From an uncultured Clostridia bacterium (lineage in GTDB: Bacteria > Bacillota > Clostridia > Peptostreptococcales > Anaerovoracaceae), in the NCBI GenBank assembly GCA_937889655.1, contig CALBZG010000066.1:1-10464 (forward strand): a stretch of 10,464 nucleotides of DNA. The letters run 5' to 3'. Position 1 is the stretch's first letter. Each line of letters starts with the position of its first letter. The notes under the pieces were generated by a model. It saw nothing but the letters and a program-made list of their open reading frames with translations. It was not told where the DNA came from and made no database searches. Below, piece after piece: positions 1 to 6,135 of the stretch. Both the position numbers and the translations under genes were made by a program.

Positions 1-342
1 TTGGCCGCATTTATACTGCTCTTCCATCATCCCTGCTATCTGAGTTCCCGGACAGCGGCTTTTCATTCCAAAATAACAATTGCTGCAATTGCTGCATTCG
101 AAAATGTCCACCTCAATTGCAGAGGCCTCTTCTTTCCGCAAAGTGAGGGAATACCCCCTGAGAAATATTTCAACAGGATCTCCCAAAGGCGCCATCTTTC
201 TAATCATTACCGGCGTATATGGCGTAAGGCCAAGATCAAGCAGCCGCCGGCGCAAGGCACCTTTTCCTCTCACCGATGTGATCACCGCGCGCTGACCCAC
301 GGAAAGCCTGTCCATTGTCAGTATTTTTTTATCTGTATCCAT
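1..342 (-). CDS. feoA: FeoA-family ferrous iron transport protein with Cys-rich C-terminal extension (partial, cut by left edge)
   Basis: Read on the minus strand from ATG at 340-342, the frame stays open for 114 codons and runs off the left edge, so the C-terminus is missing. Residues 11-78 match the FeoA (SH3-like) pattern: LSVGQRAVITSVRG, then ALRRRLLDLGLTP, then APLGDPVEIFLRGYSLTLRKEEA. FeoA is a small cytoplasmic partner of the FeoB ferrous iron permease, and feoB often lies just downstream, which here would be beyond the edge. The start is supported by AAAGGAG seven bases upstream. FeoA proteins are usually about 75-85 residues. This one continues past residue 80 with cysteines at 83, 86, 89, 97 and 112, a CxxCxxCx7C arrangement. 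The family call is firm; the role of the tail is unknown. A FeoA-FeoB fusion is possible but no G-domain start is visible. Confidence 0.9.
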   Translation of the reverse strand, partial: MDTDKKILTMDRLSVGQRAVITSVRGKGALRRRLLDLGLTPYTPVMIRKMAPLGDPVEIFLRGYSLTLRKEEASAIEVDIFECSNCSNCYFGMKSRCPGTQIAGMMEEQYKCGQ

Positions 343-361
343 CTTCTATCTCCTTTACCCC

Positions 362-389
362 TTATGAGTTAGCTATTGCTAACTCATAA
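362..389. promoter_or_regulatory. Perfect 12-bp inverted repeat, candidate metal-responsive operator of feoA
   Basis: TTATGAGTTAGC at 362-373 is exactly repeated in inverse at 378-389, with the 4-base spacer TATT. It lies 2 bases downstream of the proposed feoA -10 element, covering the predicted transcription start, which is the classic repressor position. The half-site GTTAG/CTAAC also occurs in DtxR/IdeR boxes, but the central spacing here is 6 bases rather than 1, so this is not a standard DtxR box. Binding by the DtxR-family protein encoded at 4710-5090 is inference. A transcribed hairpin is less likely because transcription should begin inside the repeat. Confidence 0.7.
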
Positions 390-391
390 AT

Positions 392-420
392 ATAGTATAC
401 CCTATTCCCCGCTATGTCAA
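392..420 (-). promoter_or_regulatory. Sigma-A type promoter of feoA
   Basis: On the minus strand a perfect -35 TTGACA (415-420) is followed after 17 bases by TACTAT (392-397). A TATACT hexamer two bases closer is an alternative -10. The start of transcription would fall near 385, inside the inverted repeat at 362-389. Confidence 0.7.
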
Positions 421-446
421 GCAGAGAAGAGTATGTTTCCGCAATC

Positions 447-475
447 TTTAAAATGGGAATATATTGGTATATAAT
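447..475 (+). promoter_or_regulatory. Promoter of the ABC efflux operon
   Basis: A perfect -10 TATAAT lies at 470-475, with TTTAAA (447-452, four of six matches to TTGACA) 17 bases upstream. Transcription would start near 482 and leave an untranslated leader of about 60 bases before the ATPase ATG at 542. The feoA promoter is divergent and its -35 lies 26 bases to the left. Confidence 0.6.
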
Positions 476-541
476 AATTGAGTATTATGGAAACGGATGT
501 TGGATTTCAATCCGGCGAGGAGCAAATATCAGGAGAGATTT

Positions 542-1243
542 ATGGATATTCTCATTGCAGAAAATTTATCAAAAACCTACACAATGGGAGAGGTGCAAGT
601 GCATGCTCTGGTGAACGCTTCTTTTTCTGTCAAACAAGGCGAGTTTGTTGTAATATTGGGGCCCAGCGGTTCCGGGAAAAGCACCTTGCTGAATATTATC
701 GGCGGAATGGATCGGCCATCATCAGGGAAGGTCACTGTGAATCAACGAGAAATAACAGATTATGATGAGAAGCAGCTAACAGCTTATCGCCGCAACGAAG
801 TAGGGTTTGTTTTTCAATTCTATAATATTATGCCGAATCTTACAGCCGAAGAAAACGTAGAACTTGCAACCGAAATATCCAAAAACCCTTTAAACATCGG
901 GGAGATCATGGAGGCAGTAGGCCTGGCAGACAGAAAGGATCATTTCCCTTCGCAGATGAGCGGGGGGGAACAGCAAAGAGTGGCGATTGCCAGAGCTGTA
1001 GCCAAAAATCCGAACATCTTGCTCTGCGATGAACCAACGGGCGCTTTGGATTATGATACAGGCATCTCCATTCTGGCATTACTAAAGAAGGTCAACGAAG
1101 ATTTAGGCAAAACCGTTATCATAATAACCCATAATTCCGATATATCCCATATGGCGGACCGTGTCATCAAGATGAGGAGCGGCCAGGTCATAGAAAACTA
1201 TATCAACGAGAAGCCGATGGCGGTTGAGGATATCAAATGGTAA
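542..1243 (+). CDS. ABC transporter ATP-binding protein (MacB/LolD/YknY type)
   Basis: This 233-residue cytoplasmic ATPase powers the FtsX-type permease encoded next. All ABC motifs are present: Walker A GPSGSGKST at residues 40-48, Q-loop Gln92, signature MSGGEQQR from 139, Walker B ILLCDEP at 159-165, D-loop ALD at 168-170 and the switch His197. The DEPTGALD wording and the length are typical of the LolD/MacB/antimicrobial-peptide exporter class. An ATG at 497 is in frame, but AGGAG at 531-535, six bases before ATG 542, sets the start and makes the upstream 15 codons unlikely. The stop overlaps the permease start by 7 bases (1237-1243), which suggests translational coupling. The substrate cannot be read from the sequence. 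Confidence 0.95.
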   Translation: MDILIAENLSKTYTMGEVQVHALVNASFSVKQGEFVVILGPSGSGKSTLLNIIGGMDRPSSGKVTVNQREITDYDEKQLTAYRRNEVGFVFQFYNIMPNLTAEENVELATEISKNPLNIGEIMEAVGLADRKDHFPSQMSGGEQQRVAIARAVAKNPNILLCDEPTGALDYDTGISILALLKKVNEDLGKTVIIITHNSDISHMADRVIKMRSGQVIENYINEKPMAVEDIKW

Positions 1244-3600
1244 GGCTATCGAATATCGATAAAATGCTGATCCGTATGATCAAATATTCGAAAGGCCAGT
1301 TCGCTGCGATACTGGTGATCATTATCGTGGGGATCAGCGTTTTTACATCCCTCAACATGACTGCGGTCAATATGCAGCATACCGTTGATACTTATTATCT
1401 TGAAAACCATTTTGCGGACTTATTCATACAGACTGCGCCTATACCTGGTCAGGCTGTTGAAAAAGTGTCAGCAATGGAGGGCGTCCGGCGTGCGGAGGGC
1501 AGAATTTCCATTGACGTCCGGATGGTGACCAGTGATTTGAATGAACGCGTCAATATGCGCATCATCACCTCAAAAGGCACTTTTGATGAGTTGAACGCCT
1601 GCACTCTGCTGGAGGGTAACTATATTTCCAATGCGGGCAGAGAAGCCATGATCATCGAACAATTCGCCACGGCTAGGAATATCAAGCCAGGAGACACGAT
1701 CAAGGTCCAAAGAGGAGGCGTTCAGTACAGCCTCGAAATCAGCGGGATAGTGGACAATCCCGAGTATATCTATCTGATGGAAAACGAGCAGTCTCTGCTG
1801 CCGGACGAAAAGGCATTTGGAGTCTGCTATGTTTCGGAGACTTTCGGTAGGCAGTTAGCCAATCTTCCCGGAAGTTACAATGAAATACTGGTCGCTTATA
1901 ACGACGAGGCGGAAGAAGATGTCTTGATAGACAATATCGAGAACAAGCTCAGTTTGTATGGGGTCAAAAGCACAGTCGAACGCGAAAATCAGCTAAGCAA
2001 TGTGGTGATATCAGAAGAGTTGAAAAATCTCAGTGTCATGGCTAACTCCATCCCCGTTTTATTCCTGGTGGTGGCGGGGCTGATTTTGATCATGATGCTG
2101 GGGCGCATGGTCAAAAAAGATAAAATCAAAATCGGCATCCTCAAGGCGCTGGGCTACAGCAACTTCAACGTGCTTCTCCACTATGTGAAATACGCTCTTT
2201 CAGCCGGTATTTTGGGTGGCTTTGTCGGTTCTGTACTTGGAATGGCTCTTGCCGGCGCAATGACGAAAATGTATCTCGAATTCTTTAATATCCCGTTGCT
2301 TCGCATCAATTTCTATGTTTCCTACGTTGTCCTCGCCATCTTGCTGTCATCTGGTATTTGCGGCTTGTCCGGTGTTGTTGGCGCCCGGGGCGTGATGAAA
2401 ATCGACCCTGCCGATGCCATGCGGCCCGATTCGCCTAAAATGGGCAAGCGAATATTTATTCAGAGCATACCTGTTCTTTGGAAAAATCTGTCCTTCAGCA
2501 ATAAAATGGTAGCAAAAAATATTTTTCGCAACAGGAAGCGATCCATTTTTATCCTTACCGGAGTATCGTTGACATTGGGCATGATGCTATTTACCACTTC
2601 CATGTCCAGCGTCATGGATCAAATCATGATCAAACACTTTACTGAATTTCAGAAGATGGACTACAACATAAGTTTCCAGACACCAGTAAGTGAAAATGTG
2701 GTCAACGATTTCAGCGGCATTATTGATATCAGCTATATAGAAGGAAGAATCGAGTACCCCTTCGAAGTTTCACGGGGAAATAAAAAAGAAACCGTGAATA
2801 TTATAGGCCTCCAAAGAAATACTGAATTTTATTCCTTCAAGGATGAAAAAGGCAATAATGTAGACGTTCCCGCCAAAGGGATCCTTCTTTCGGAAAATCT
2901 TGCAAAAATACTGGATGTGAAAATCGGGGAAAATGTTGAAATAAAGAGCTTCATGCCCGGTCGTGATATTGTCCCGGTCACAGTCCGCGGCATTATCAAG
3001 CAGGCCTTGGGAATCAACGCCTATATGGACATTGATTATATGGGCGGACTATTGCTGGAGAAGAACATGATCACCGGTGTCTATCTCGATACTCAGGATA
3101 AACTAATAAACGAAAAACTCCTTTACGCATCCAATGTCTCCTCAATTATGTCCGGCGAAGATTCCAGAGCCGTCTATGAAGAGTATATGAATATGATGTT
3201 TCTATCCATCGGTTTCATGGTCATATTCTCAGGCATACTGGGTTTCTGCATCGTCTATAACGCCACCATTGTCAACCTCGGTGCGCGGGAGCTGGAGTTT
3301 TCATCTTTGCGGGTGCTGGGTTTCACCAACAAAGAAATCTTTTTAATGATATTCAAAGAGAATAATATTATAATGATTCTGGGTATTCTGCTAGGTATTC
3401 CTGTTGGAAAGCTTTTTACATTGTATAGTCAACAAGCTTTCAGCAATAATATGTATACATTGGATATGAGTCCGACTCCAGGAGCGATACTGCAAGCATC
3501 ATTATATACGATTTTATTTATTTTTATTGCCCAGCTGGCGACTTATCGAAAAATCAAAGAGCTGGATTTCTTGCAAGCATTGAAGGTAAGAGAAAATTAA
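1237..3600 (+). CDS. FtsX/MacB-type ABC transporter permease, eight predicted membrane helices
   Basis: This 787-residue integral membrane protein pairs with the ATPase upstream. Hydrophobic segments are near residues 21-42, 267-289, 315-343, 358-383, 435-458, 651-677, 708-729 and 748-768. That is two repeats of an anchor helix, a large extracytoplasmic domain (about 43-265 and 459-650) and a three-helix FtsX core. Each core begins with the conserved cytoplasmic loop: KIKIGILKALGYSN after helix 2, and ELEFSSLRVLGFTNKE after helix 6. This two-FtsX layout is that of LolC/E-like and Gram-positive exporter permeases; MacB itself has one core. ATG 1237 is preceded by GAGG with a 7-base spacer and overlaps the ATPase stop. 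The adaptor gene starts 18 bases after the stop. Lipid, peptide or drug export are all possible; none is shown. Confidence 0.92.
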   Translation: MVRLSNIDKMLIRMIKYSKGQFAAILVIIIVGISVFTSLNMTAVNMQHTVDTYYLENHFADLFIQTAPIPGQAVEKVSAMEGVRRAEGRISIDVRMVTSDLNERVNMRIITSKGTFDELNACTLLEGNYISNAGREAMIIEQFATARNIKPGDTIKVQRGGVQYSLEISGIVDNPEYIYLMENEQSLLPDEKAFGVCYVSETFGRQLANLPGSYNEILVAYNDEAEEDVLIDNIENKLSLYGVKSTVERENQLSNVVISEELKNLSVMANSIPVLFLVVAGLILIMMLGRMVKKDKIKIGILKALGYSNFNVLLHYVKYALSAGILGGFVGSVLGMALAGAMTKMYLEFFNIPLLRINFYVSYVVLAILLSSGICGLSGVVGARGVMKIDPADAMRPDSPKMGKRIFIQSIPVLWKNLSFSNKMVAKNIFRNRKRSIFILTGVSLTLGMMLFTTSMSSVMDQIMIKHFTEFQKMDYNISFQTPVSENVVNDFSGIIDISYIEGRIEYPFEVSRGNKKETVNIIGLQRNTEFYSFKDEKGNNVDVPAKGILLSENLAKILDVKIGENVEIKSFMPGRDIVPVTVRGIIKQALGINAYMDIDYMGGLLLEKNMITGVYLDTQDKLINEKLLYASNVSSIMSGEDSRAVYEEYMNMMFLSIGFMVIFSGILGFCIVYNATIVNLGARELEFSSLRVLGFTNKEIFLMIFKENNIIMILGILLGIPVGKLFTLYSQQAFSNNMYTLDMSPTPGAILQASLYTILFIFIAQLATYRKIKELDFLQALKVREN

Positions 3601-3618
3601 GAGAGGCGGCTTAGTCAT

Positions 3619-4719
3619 ATGGATAAAAAGGAAAATAAACCTAAAATAAAATGGTTCCTGCTGGGCGGTGCATTAGTCATCACAGCTGCTGCTGCCTATT
3701 TTGCTGTTGCCGGCAGCGGAATCTCTGTTGAAACTGCAGCGGTTTCAACTGGAGATGTGGTCAGGATGATCAAGGAATCCGGGTCCGTAGAAGCCAAAAA
3801 AAGTATCATCGTCACAGCTAAATCCACGGGAGAGGTCAAGGGGCTGATGGTCGAGGAGGGAGATCCCGTGAAAGCCGGAGACCTTCTCATGGCGGGATAC
3901 ATGGAAAATAGCGCAGCTTTGGACATCAAATCCATGCAGGCGCAGCTGAGAAGTCTCCAGGTCCAATTTGCCGAAGCTTCCGAAATAGCATCAAAAAACA
4001 AAATACTTTATGATGAAGGTGCCATTAGCTATCAGCTTTACAGCCAATCCCGGAACATTGCCAATCAGCTTGCAGCACAGGTCGACGCTCTGAATTACTC
4101 TATTAAAAGCTATGCCGCATCCACGGGCAGTTCGGGTGTCACTGCCTCTATCGAGGGTGTTGTAACAGAGGTTTTCGCAAAGGAAGGCGAATCGGTCCTG
4201 ATCGGATCGCCTTTGTTTGAAATCGCAGATCTTGAAGATATCTATATAACAACGGACCTCATCGCGGCGGATGCCGATCTTGTTTCTGTCGGAGATCCCG
4301 TGAGGGTATATAATGAGGATACCGGTTTTGACAGCGATCTGTGCACGGTATCCAAGATCTACCTGAAAGCTGAAGAAAAAATTTCAGATCTGGGCATCAG
4401 CCAGAAGCGTGTCAGAGTTGAAATCTCCCTTTCCAACGATCAGGAGATAAGATTAGGCAGCGGTGTTGATATCGAAATAACCATAGAAAAGAAAGAAAAC
4501 GCGTTGCGCGTTTCTGATACGGCTCTATTTGAAATGGACAACGAGAAATATGTTTATGTTATTCAGAAGGGGAAGGCGGTTCTTCGAAAGGTTGAGACCG
4601 GTCTTGAAGGAGAGGATTATTCAGAGATCCTATCCGGCCTCTCTGAGGGTGAAACTGTAATCATTTCTCCTTCCACAGATATTGGTGACGGCGTTCGCAT
4701 AAGAGAAGATCAGATTTGA
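3619..4719 (+). CDS. HlyD/MacA-family efflux adaptor (membrane fusion protein)
   Basis: This 366-residue adaptor is likely anchored in the cytoplasmic membrane by the helix at residues 12-31, with no lipobox cysteine. After it come the first lipoyl half (about 66-94, STGEVKGLMVEEGDPVKAGDLL), an alpha-helical hairpin (about 98-165, shorter than in Gram-negative adaptors), the second lipoyl half (about 175-205, EGVVTEVFAKEGESVLIG), a beta-barrel and a C-terminal membrane-proximal domain. It completes an ATPase-permease-adaptor operon comparable to Bacillus YknXYZ or E. coli MacAB. A short hairpin fits a monoderm cell with no outer-membrane channel to reach. The ribosome site GAGAGG (3601-3606) is 12 bases from the ATG, a loose spacing. 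The last 10 bases overlap the convergent DtxR-family gene, and the final codons form a terminator stem. Confidence 0.93.
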   Translation: MDKKENKPKIKWFLLGGALVITAAAAYFAVAGSGISVETAAVSTGDVVRMIKESGSVEAKKSIIVTAKSTGEVKGLMVEEGDPVKAGDLLMAGYMENSAALDIKSMQAQLRSLQVQFAEASEIASKNKILYDEGAISYQLYSQSRNIANQLAAQVDALNYSIKSYAASTGSSGVTASIEGVVTEVFAKEGESVLIGSPLFEIADLEDIYITTDLIAADADLVSVGDPVRVYNEDTGFDSDLCTVSKIYLKAEEKISDLGISQKRVRVEISLSNDQEIRLGSGVDIEITIEKKENALRVSDTALFEMDNEKYVYVIQKGKAVLRKVETGLEGEDYSEILSGLSEGETVIISPSTDIGDGVRIREDQI

Positions 4720-4733
4720 TCTTCTCTATTTTT
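4702..4733 (+). terminator. Intrinsic terminator of the efflux operon, built from the ends of two convergent genes
   Basis: AGAGAAGATCA (4702-4712) pairs perfectly with TGATCTTCTCT (4717-4727) around a GATT loop, giving an 11-bp stem followed by ATTTTT on the plus strand. The stem contains the stop codons of both the adaptor (4717-4719, plus) and the DtxR-family gene (4710-4712, minus). On the minus strand the stem is followed by TATGCG, a poor U-tract, so it may terminate that direction only weakly. Confidence 0.85.
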
Positions 4734-5090
4734 ATTGTAATGCTCCTTTATTTTTTCAAAGCATTTTTCACTGATCACATGCTCGATCTTGCAGGCATCC
4801 TCCCGGGCTGTTTTGACATCGACACCGAGAGCAATAAAACACTCGGATAAAAGCTTGTGCCGTTCATAAAGAGATTCCGCAAGCTTTTGCCCTTCCTCAG
4901 TCAGCGAAAGATAGCCTTTCTCATCGATGTTTATATAATTTCTATCTTTAAGAATATTTACCGCGCGGCTGACGCTTGGCTTACTGTATTCCATTTCCCG
5001 AGCCAGATCAATGGATCGCACGCTGCCGTTTCTTTCGCGTAATATCAAAATGGTTTCAAGATAGTTTTCTCCGGACTCCTGAATCCCCAT
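4710..5090 (-). CDS. DtxR/MntR-family metal-dependent transcriptional repressor
   Basis: This 126-residue cytoplasmic regulator has an N-terminal winged helix (about 5-65, with the recognition region YSKPSVSRAVNILKDRNYI) and a metal-binding dimerisation domain. The likely ligands line up with the family: Glu12 in ENYLETI, His78 in YERHKLL, and Cys100, Glu103 and His104 in ACKIEHV. The C-x-x-E-H set resembles the DtxR C102-E105-H106 site. The Asp8 position of Bacillus MntR is Asn9 here, so selectivity for Fe or Mn cannot be decided. There is no C-terminal SH3 domain. The start at 5090 is chosen because AAAGGAG lies 8 bases upstream; a longer frame from 5129 lacks such a site. It is third in an operon behind the VOC and HD genes (31-base gap). 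The feoA palindrome at 362-389 is a plausible target. Confidence 0.93.
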   Translation of the reverse strand: MGIQESGENYLETILILRERNGSVRSIDLAREMEYSKPSVSRAVNILKDRNYINIDEKGYLSLTEEGQKLAESLYERHKLLSECFIALGVDVKTAREDACKIEHVISEKCFEKIKEHYNKNREDQI

Positions 5091-5121
5091 GGGCGGATCT
5101 CCTTTCGAAATTTTGAAGTTC

Positions 5122-5667
5122 CTATTCACAAGTCCTCATGGCCATGATAGTCTCCGTAATCAACTTTTCCAGGTCCCAGCCAAGAATATCCGCTCCCTGC
5201 TGGATGACCTCGCGGCTGCAGCCTGCAGCGAATTTCTTATCCTTGAACTTTTTCTTGACGGAGCTGTATTCCATATCCTGGACGCTTTTTGAAGGTCTCA
5301 TCAAGGCACAGGCTCCGATAAGTCCGGTAAGTTCATCCACCGCGAATAAAACCTTTTCCATTTCCTGTTCAGGGGCAATATCGCTGCAAAGTCCATAACC
5401 GTGGCTAACGATGGCATGGATCATATCTTCTTCGATTCCGGCTTCTCTCAATATCTCCGGTGCTTTTTTGCAATGTTCTTCAGGCCATATTTCAAAATCT
5501 ATATCATGGAGCAATCCGACTATGCCCCAAAAGTCGACCTGGTCTCCATAGCCGAGCTTCTCGGCAAAATAGCGCATGACGCCTTCCAGAACAAGAGCAT
5601 GCTGTAAATGAAATTCTTCTTTATTGTATTTTTTCAATAATTCAAAAGCTTCGTCTCTGCTGATCAT
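5122..5667 (-). CDS. HD-domain phosphohydrolase-like protein
   Basis: This 181-residue soluble protein has the HD-superfamily metal-site pattern: His23 (LQHALVLEGVM), His54-Asp55 (GLLHDIDFE) and Asp111 (FAVDELTGL), with His84 and His89 in between. HD proteins are metal-dependent phosphohydrolases acting on nucleotides or other phosphoesters, and the substrate here is not predictable. The spacing and the AVDELTGLI segment resemble the small stand-alone HDIG-type proteins common in Clostridia. AAGGA lies seven bases before the ATG. It starts 20 bases after the VOC stop and ends 31 bases before the DtxR-family start, so the three are probably co-transcribed. The C-terminal 40 residues are lysine-rich and then helical, with no further domain recognised. 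Confidence 0.88.
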   Translation of the reverse strand: MISRDEAFELLKKYNKEEFHLQHALVLEGVMRYFAEKLGYGDQVDFWGIVGLLHDIDFEIWPEEHCKKAPEILREAGIEEDMIHAIVSHGYGLCSDIAPEQEMEKVLFAVDELTGLIGACALMRPSKSVQDMEYSSVKKKFKDKKFAAGCSREVIQQGADILGWDLEKLITETIMAMRTCE

Positions 5668-5687
5668 TATATTTTCCTTTCAATGCT

Positions 5688-6056
5688 TTATCTTGTTGGA
5701 ACGATTTCCGACCAATATCCGTCAGGATCCTGAATAAAGTATATCCCCATTCCCGGATTCTCAAAACAAATGATGTCCATCTCTTTATGCTTGCGATAGG
5801 CACCCTCATAATCATCCACTCTGAAGCCGAGGTGGATCTCATTGTCGCCAAGGTCGTAAGGGCTTGAACGGTCCCGGTACCAGGTCAGTTCCAGTCGGTT
5901 ATCCTCTCCTTGATGCCCAAGAAATACGATGAGATACGAACCGTCTTTCGATTCAATGCGGCGTACCTCGACTAATCCCAGAGCATCCTCGTAAAACTTC
6001 ATGGACTTTTCTAAATCAAGCACCGTAATACAACTATGGTACAGATCGAATTTCAT
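5688..6056 (-). CDS. VOC-family protein, glyoxalase I (lactoylglutathione lyase)-like
   Basis: This 122-residue protein has two beta-alpha-beta-beta-beta modules. The four metal ligands of glyoxalase I all appear to be kept: His7 (LYHSCITV), Glu56 (RLELTWY), His75 (EIHLGFRV) and Glu117 (WSEIVPTR), at nearly the E. coli GloA positions (5, 56, 74, 122). Glyoxalase I isomerises the methylglyoxal-thiol hemithioacetal. Many clostridia lack glutathione, so the thiol cofactor, or even the reaction, may differ. ATG 6056 is chosen over 6074 because AAAGGGG sits about 8 bases before it, whereas 6074 has no such site. It is the first gene of the VOC-HD-DtxR operon and divergent from the mutase gene. Confidence 0.88.
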   Translation of the reverse strand: MKFDLYHSCITVLDLEKSMKFYEDALGLVEVRRIESKDGSYLIVFLGHQGEDNRLELTWYRDRSSPYDLGDNEIHLGFRVDDYEGAYRKHKEMDIICFENPGMGIYFIQDPDGYWSEIVPTR

Positions 6057-6082
6057 AAGAGCTTCCCCTTTCATTTAATTCT

Positions 6083-6106
6083 TTCATGATGTAAAATATT
6101 CATGAT
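6083..6106. repeat. Direct repeat TTCATGAT x2 in the divergent promoter region of the VOC operon and the mutase
   Basis: TTCATGAT occurs at 6083-6090 and again at 6099-6106, a 16-base period with an 8-base AT-rich spacer. Each copy contains the palindrome TCATGA. The 79-base intergenic region (6057-6135) must hold promoters for both directions, but I see no convincing -35/-10 pair. The repeat could be a regulator site; no known consensus is recognised, and it does not match a Crp/Fnr box. Confidence 0.45.
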
Positions 6107-6135
6107 TAAATTTAAGTATATCACCGGAGGAAAAA

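Noticed and set aside
1..372. Plus-strand open frame of 123 codons
   Set aside because: It is the opposite strand, in codon register, of the feoA gene; it has no family resemblance and no ribosome site.
362..389. The inverted repeat as an intrinsic terminator or leader hairpin
   Set aside because: No T-run follows on the plus strand, and on the minus strand transcription should start within the repeat, so an operator fits better.
497..541. 15-residue N-terminal extension of the ABC ATPase
   Set aside because: AGGAG is placed correctly for ATG 542; the extension spans that ribosome site.
5091..5129. 13-residue N-terminal extension of the DtxR-family protein
   Set aside because: It spans the AAAGGAG site and overlaps the end of the HD gene; family members begin near the ESGENYLE motif.
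6083..6106. TTCATGAT repeats as a Crp/Fnr box
   Set aside because: The TTGAT-N4-ATCAA pattern is absent and the repeats are in direct rather than inverted main arrangement.
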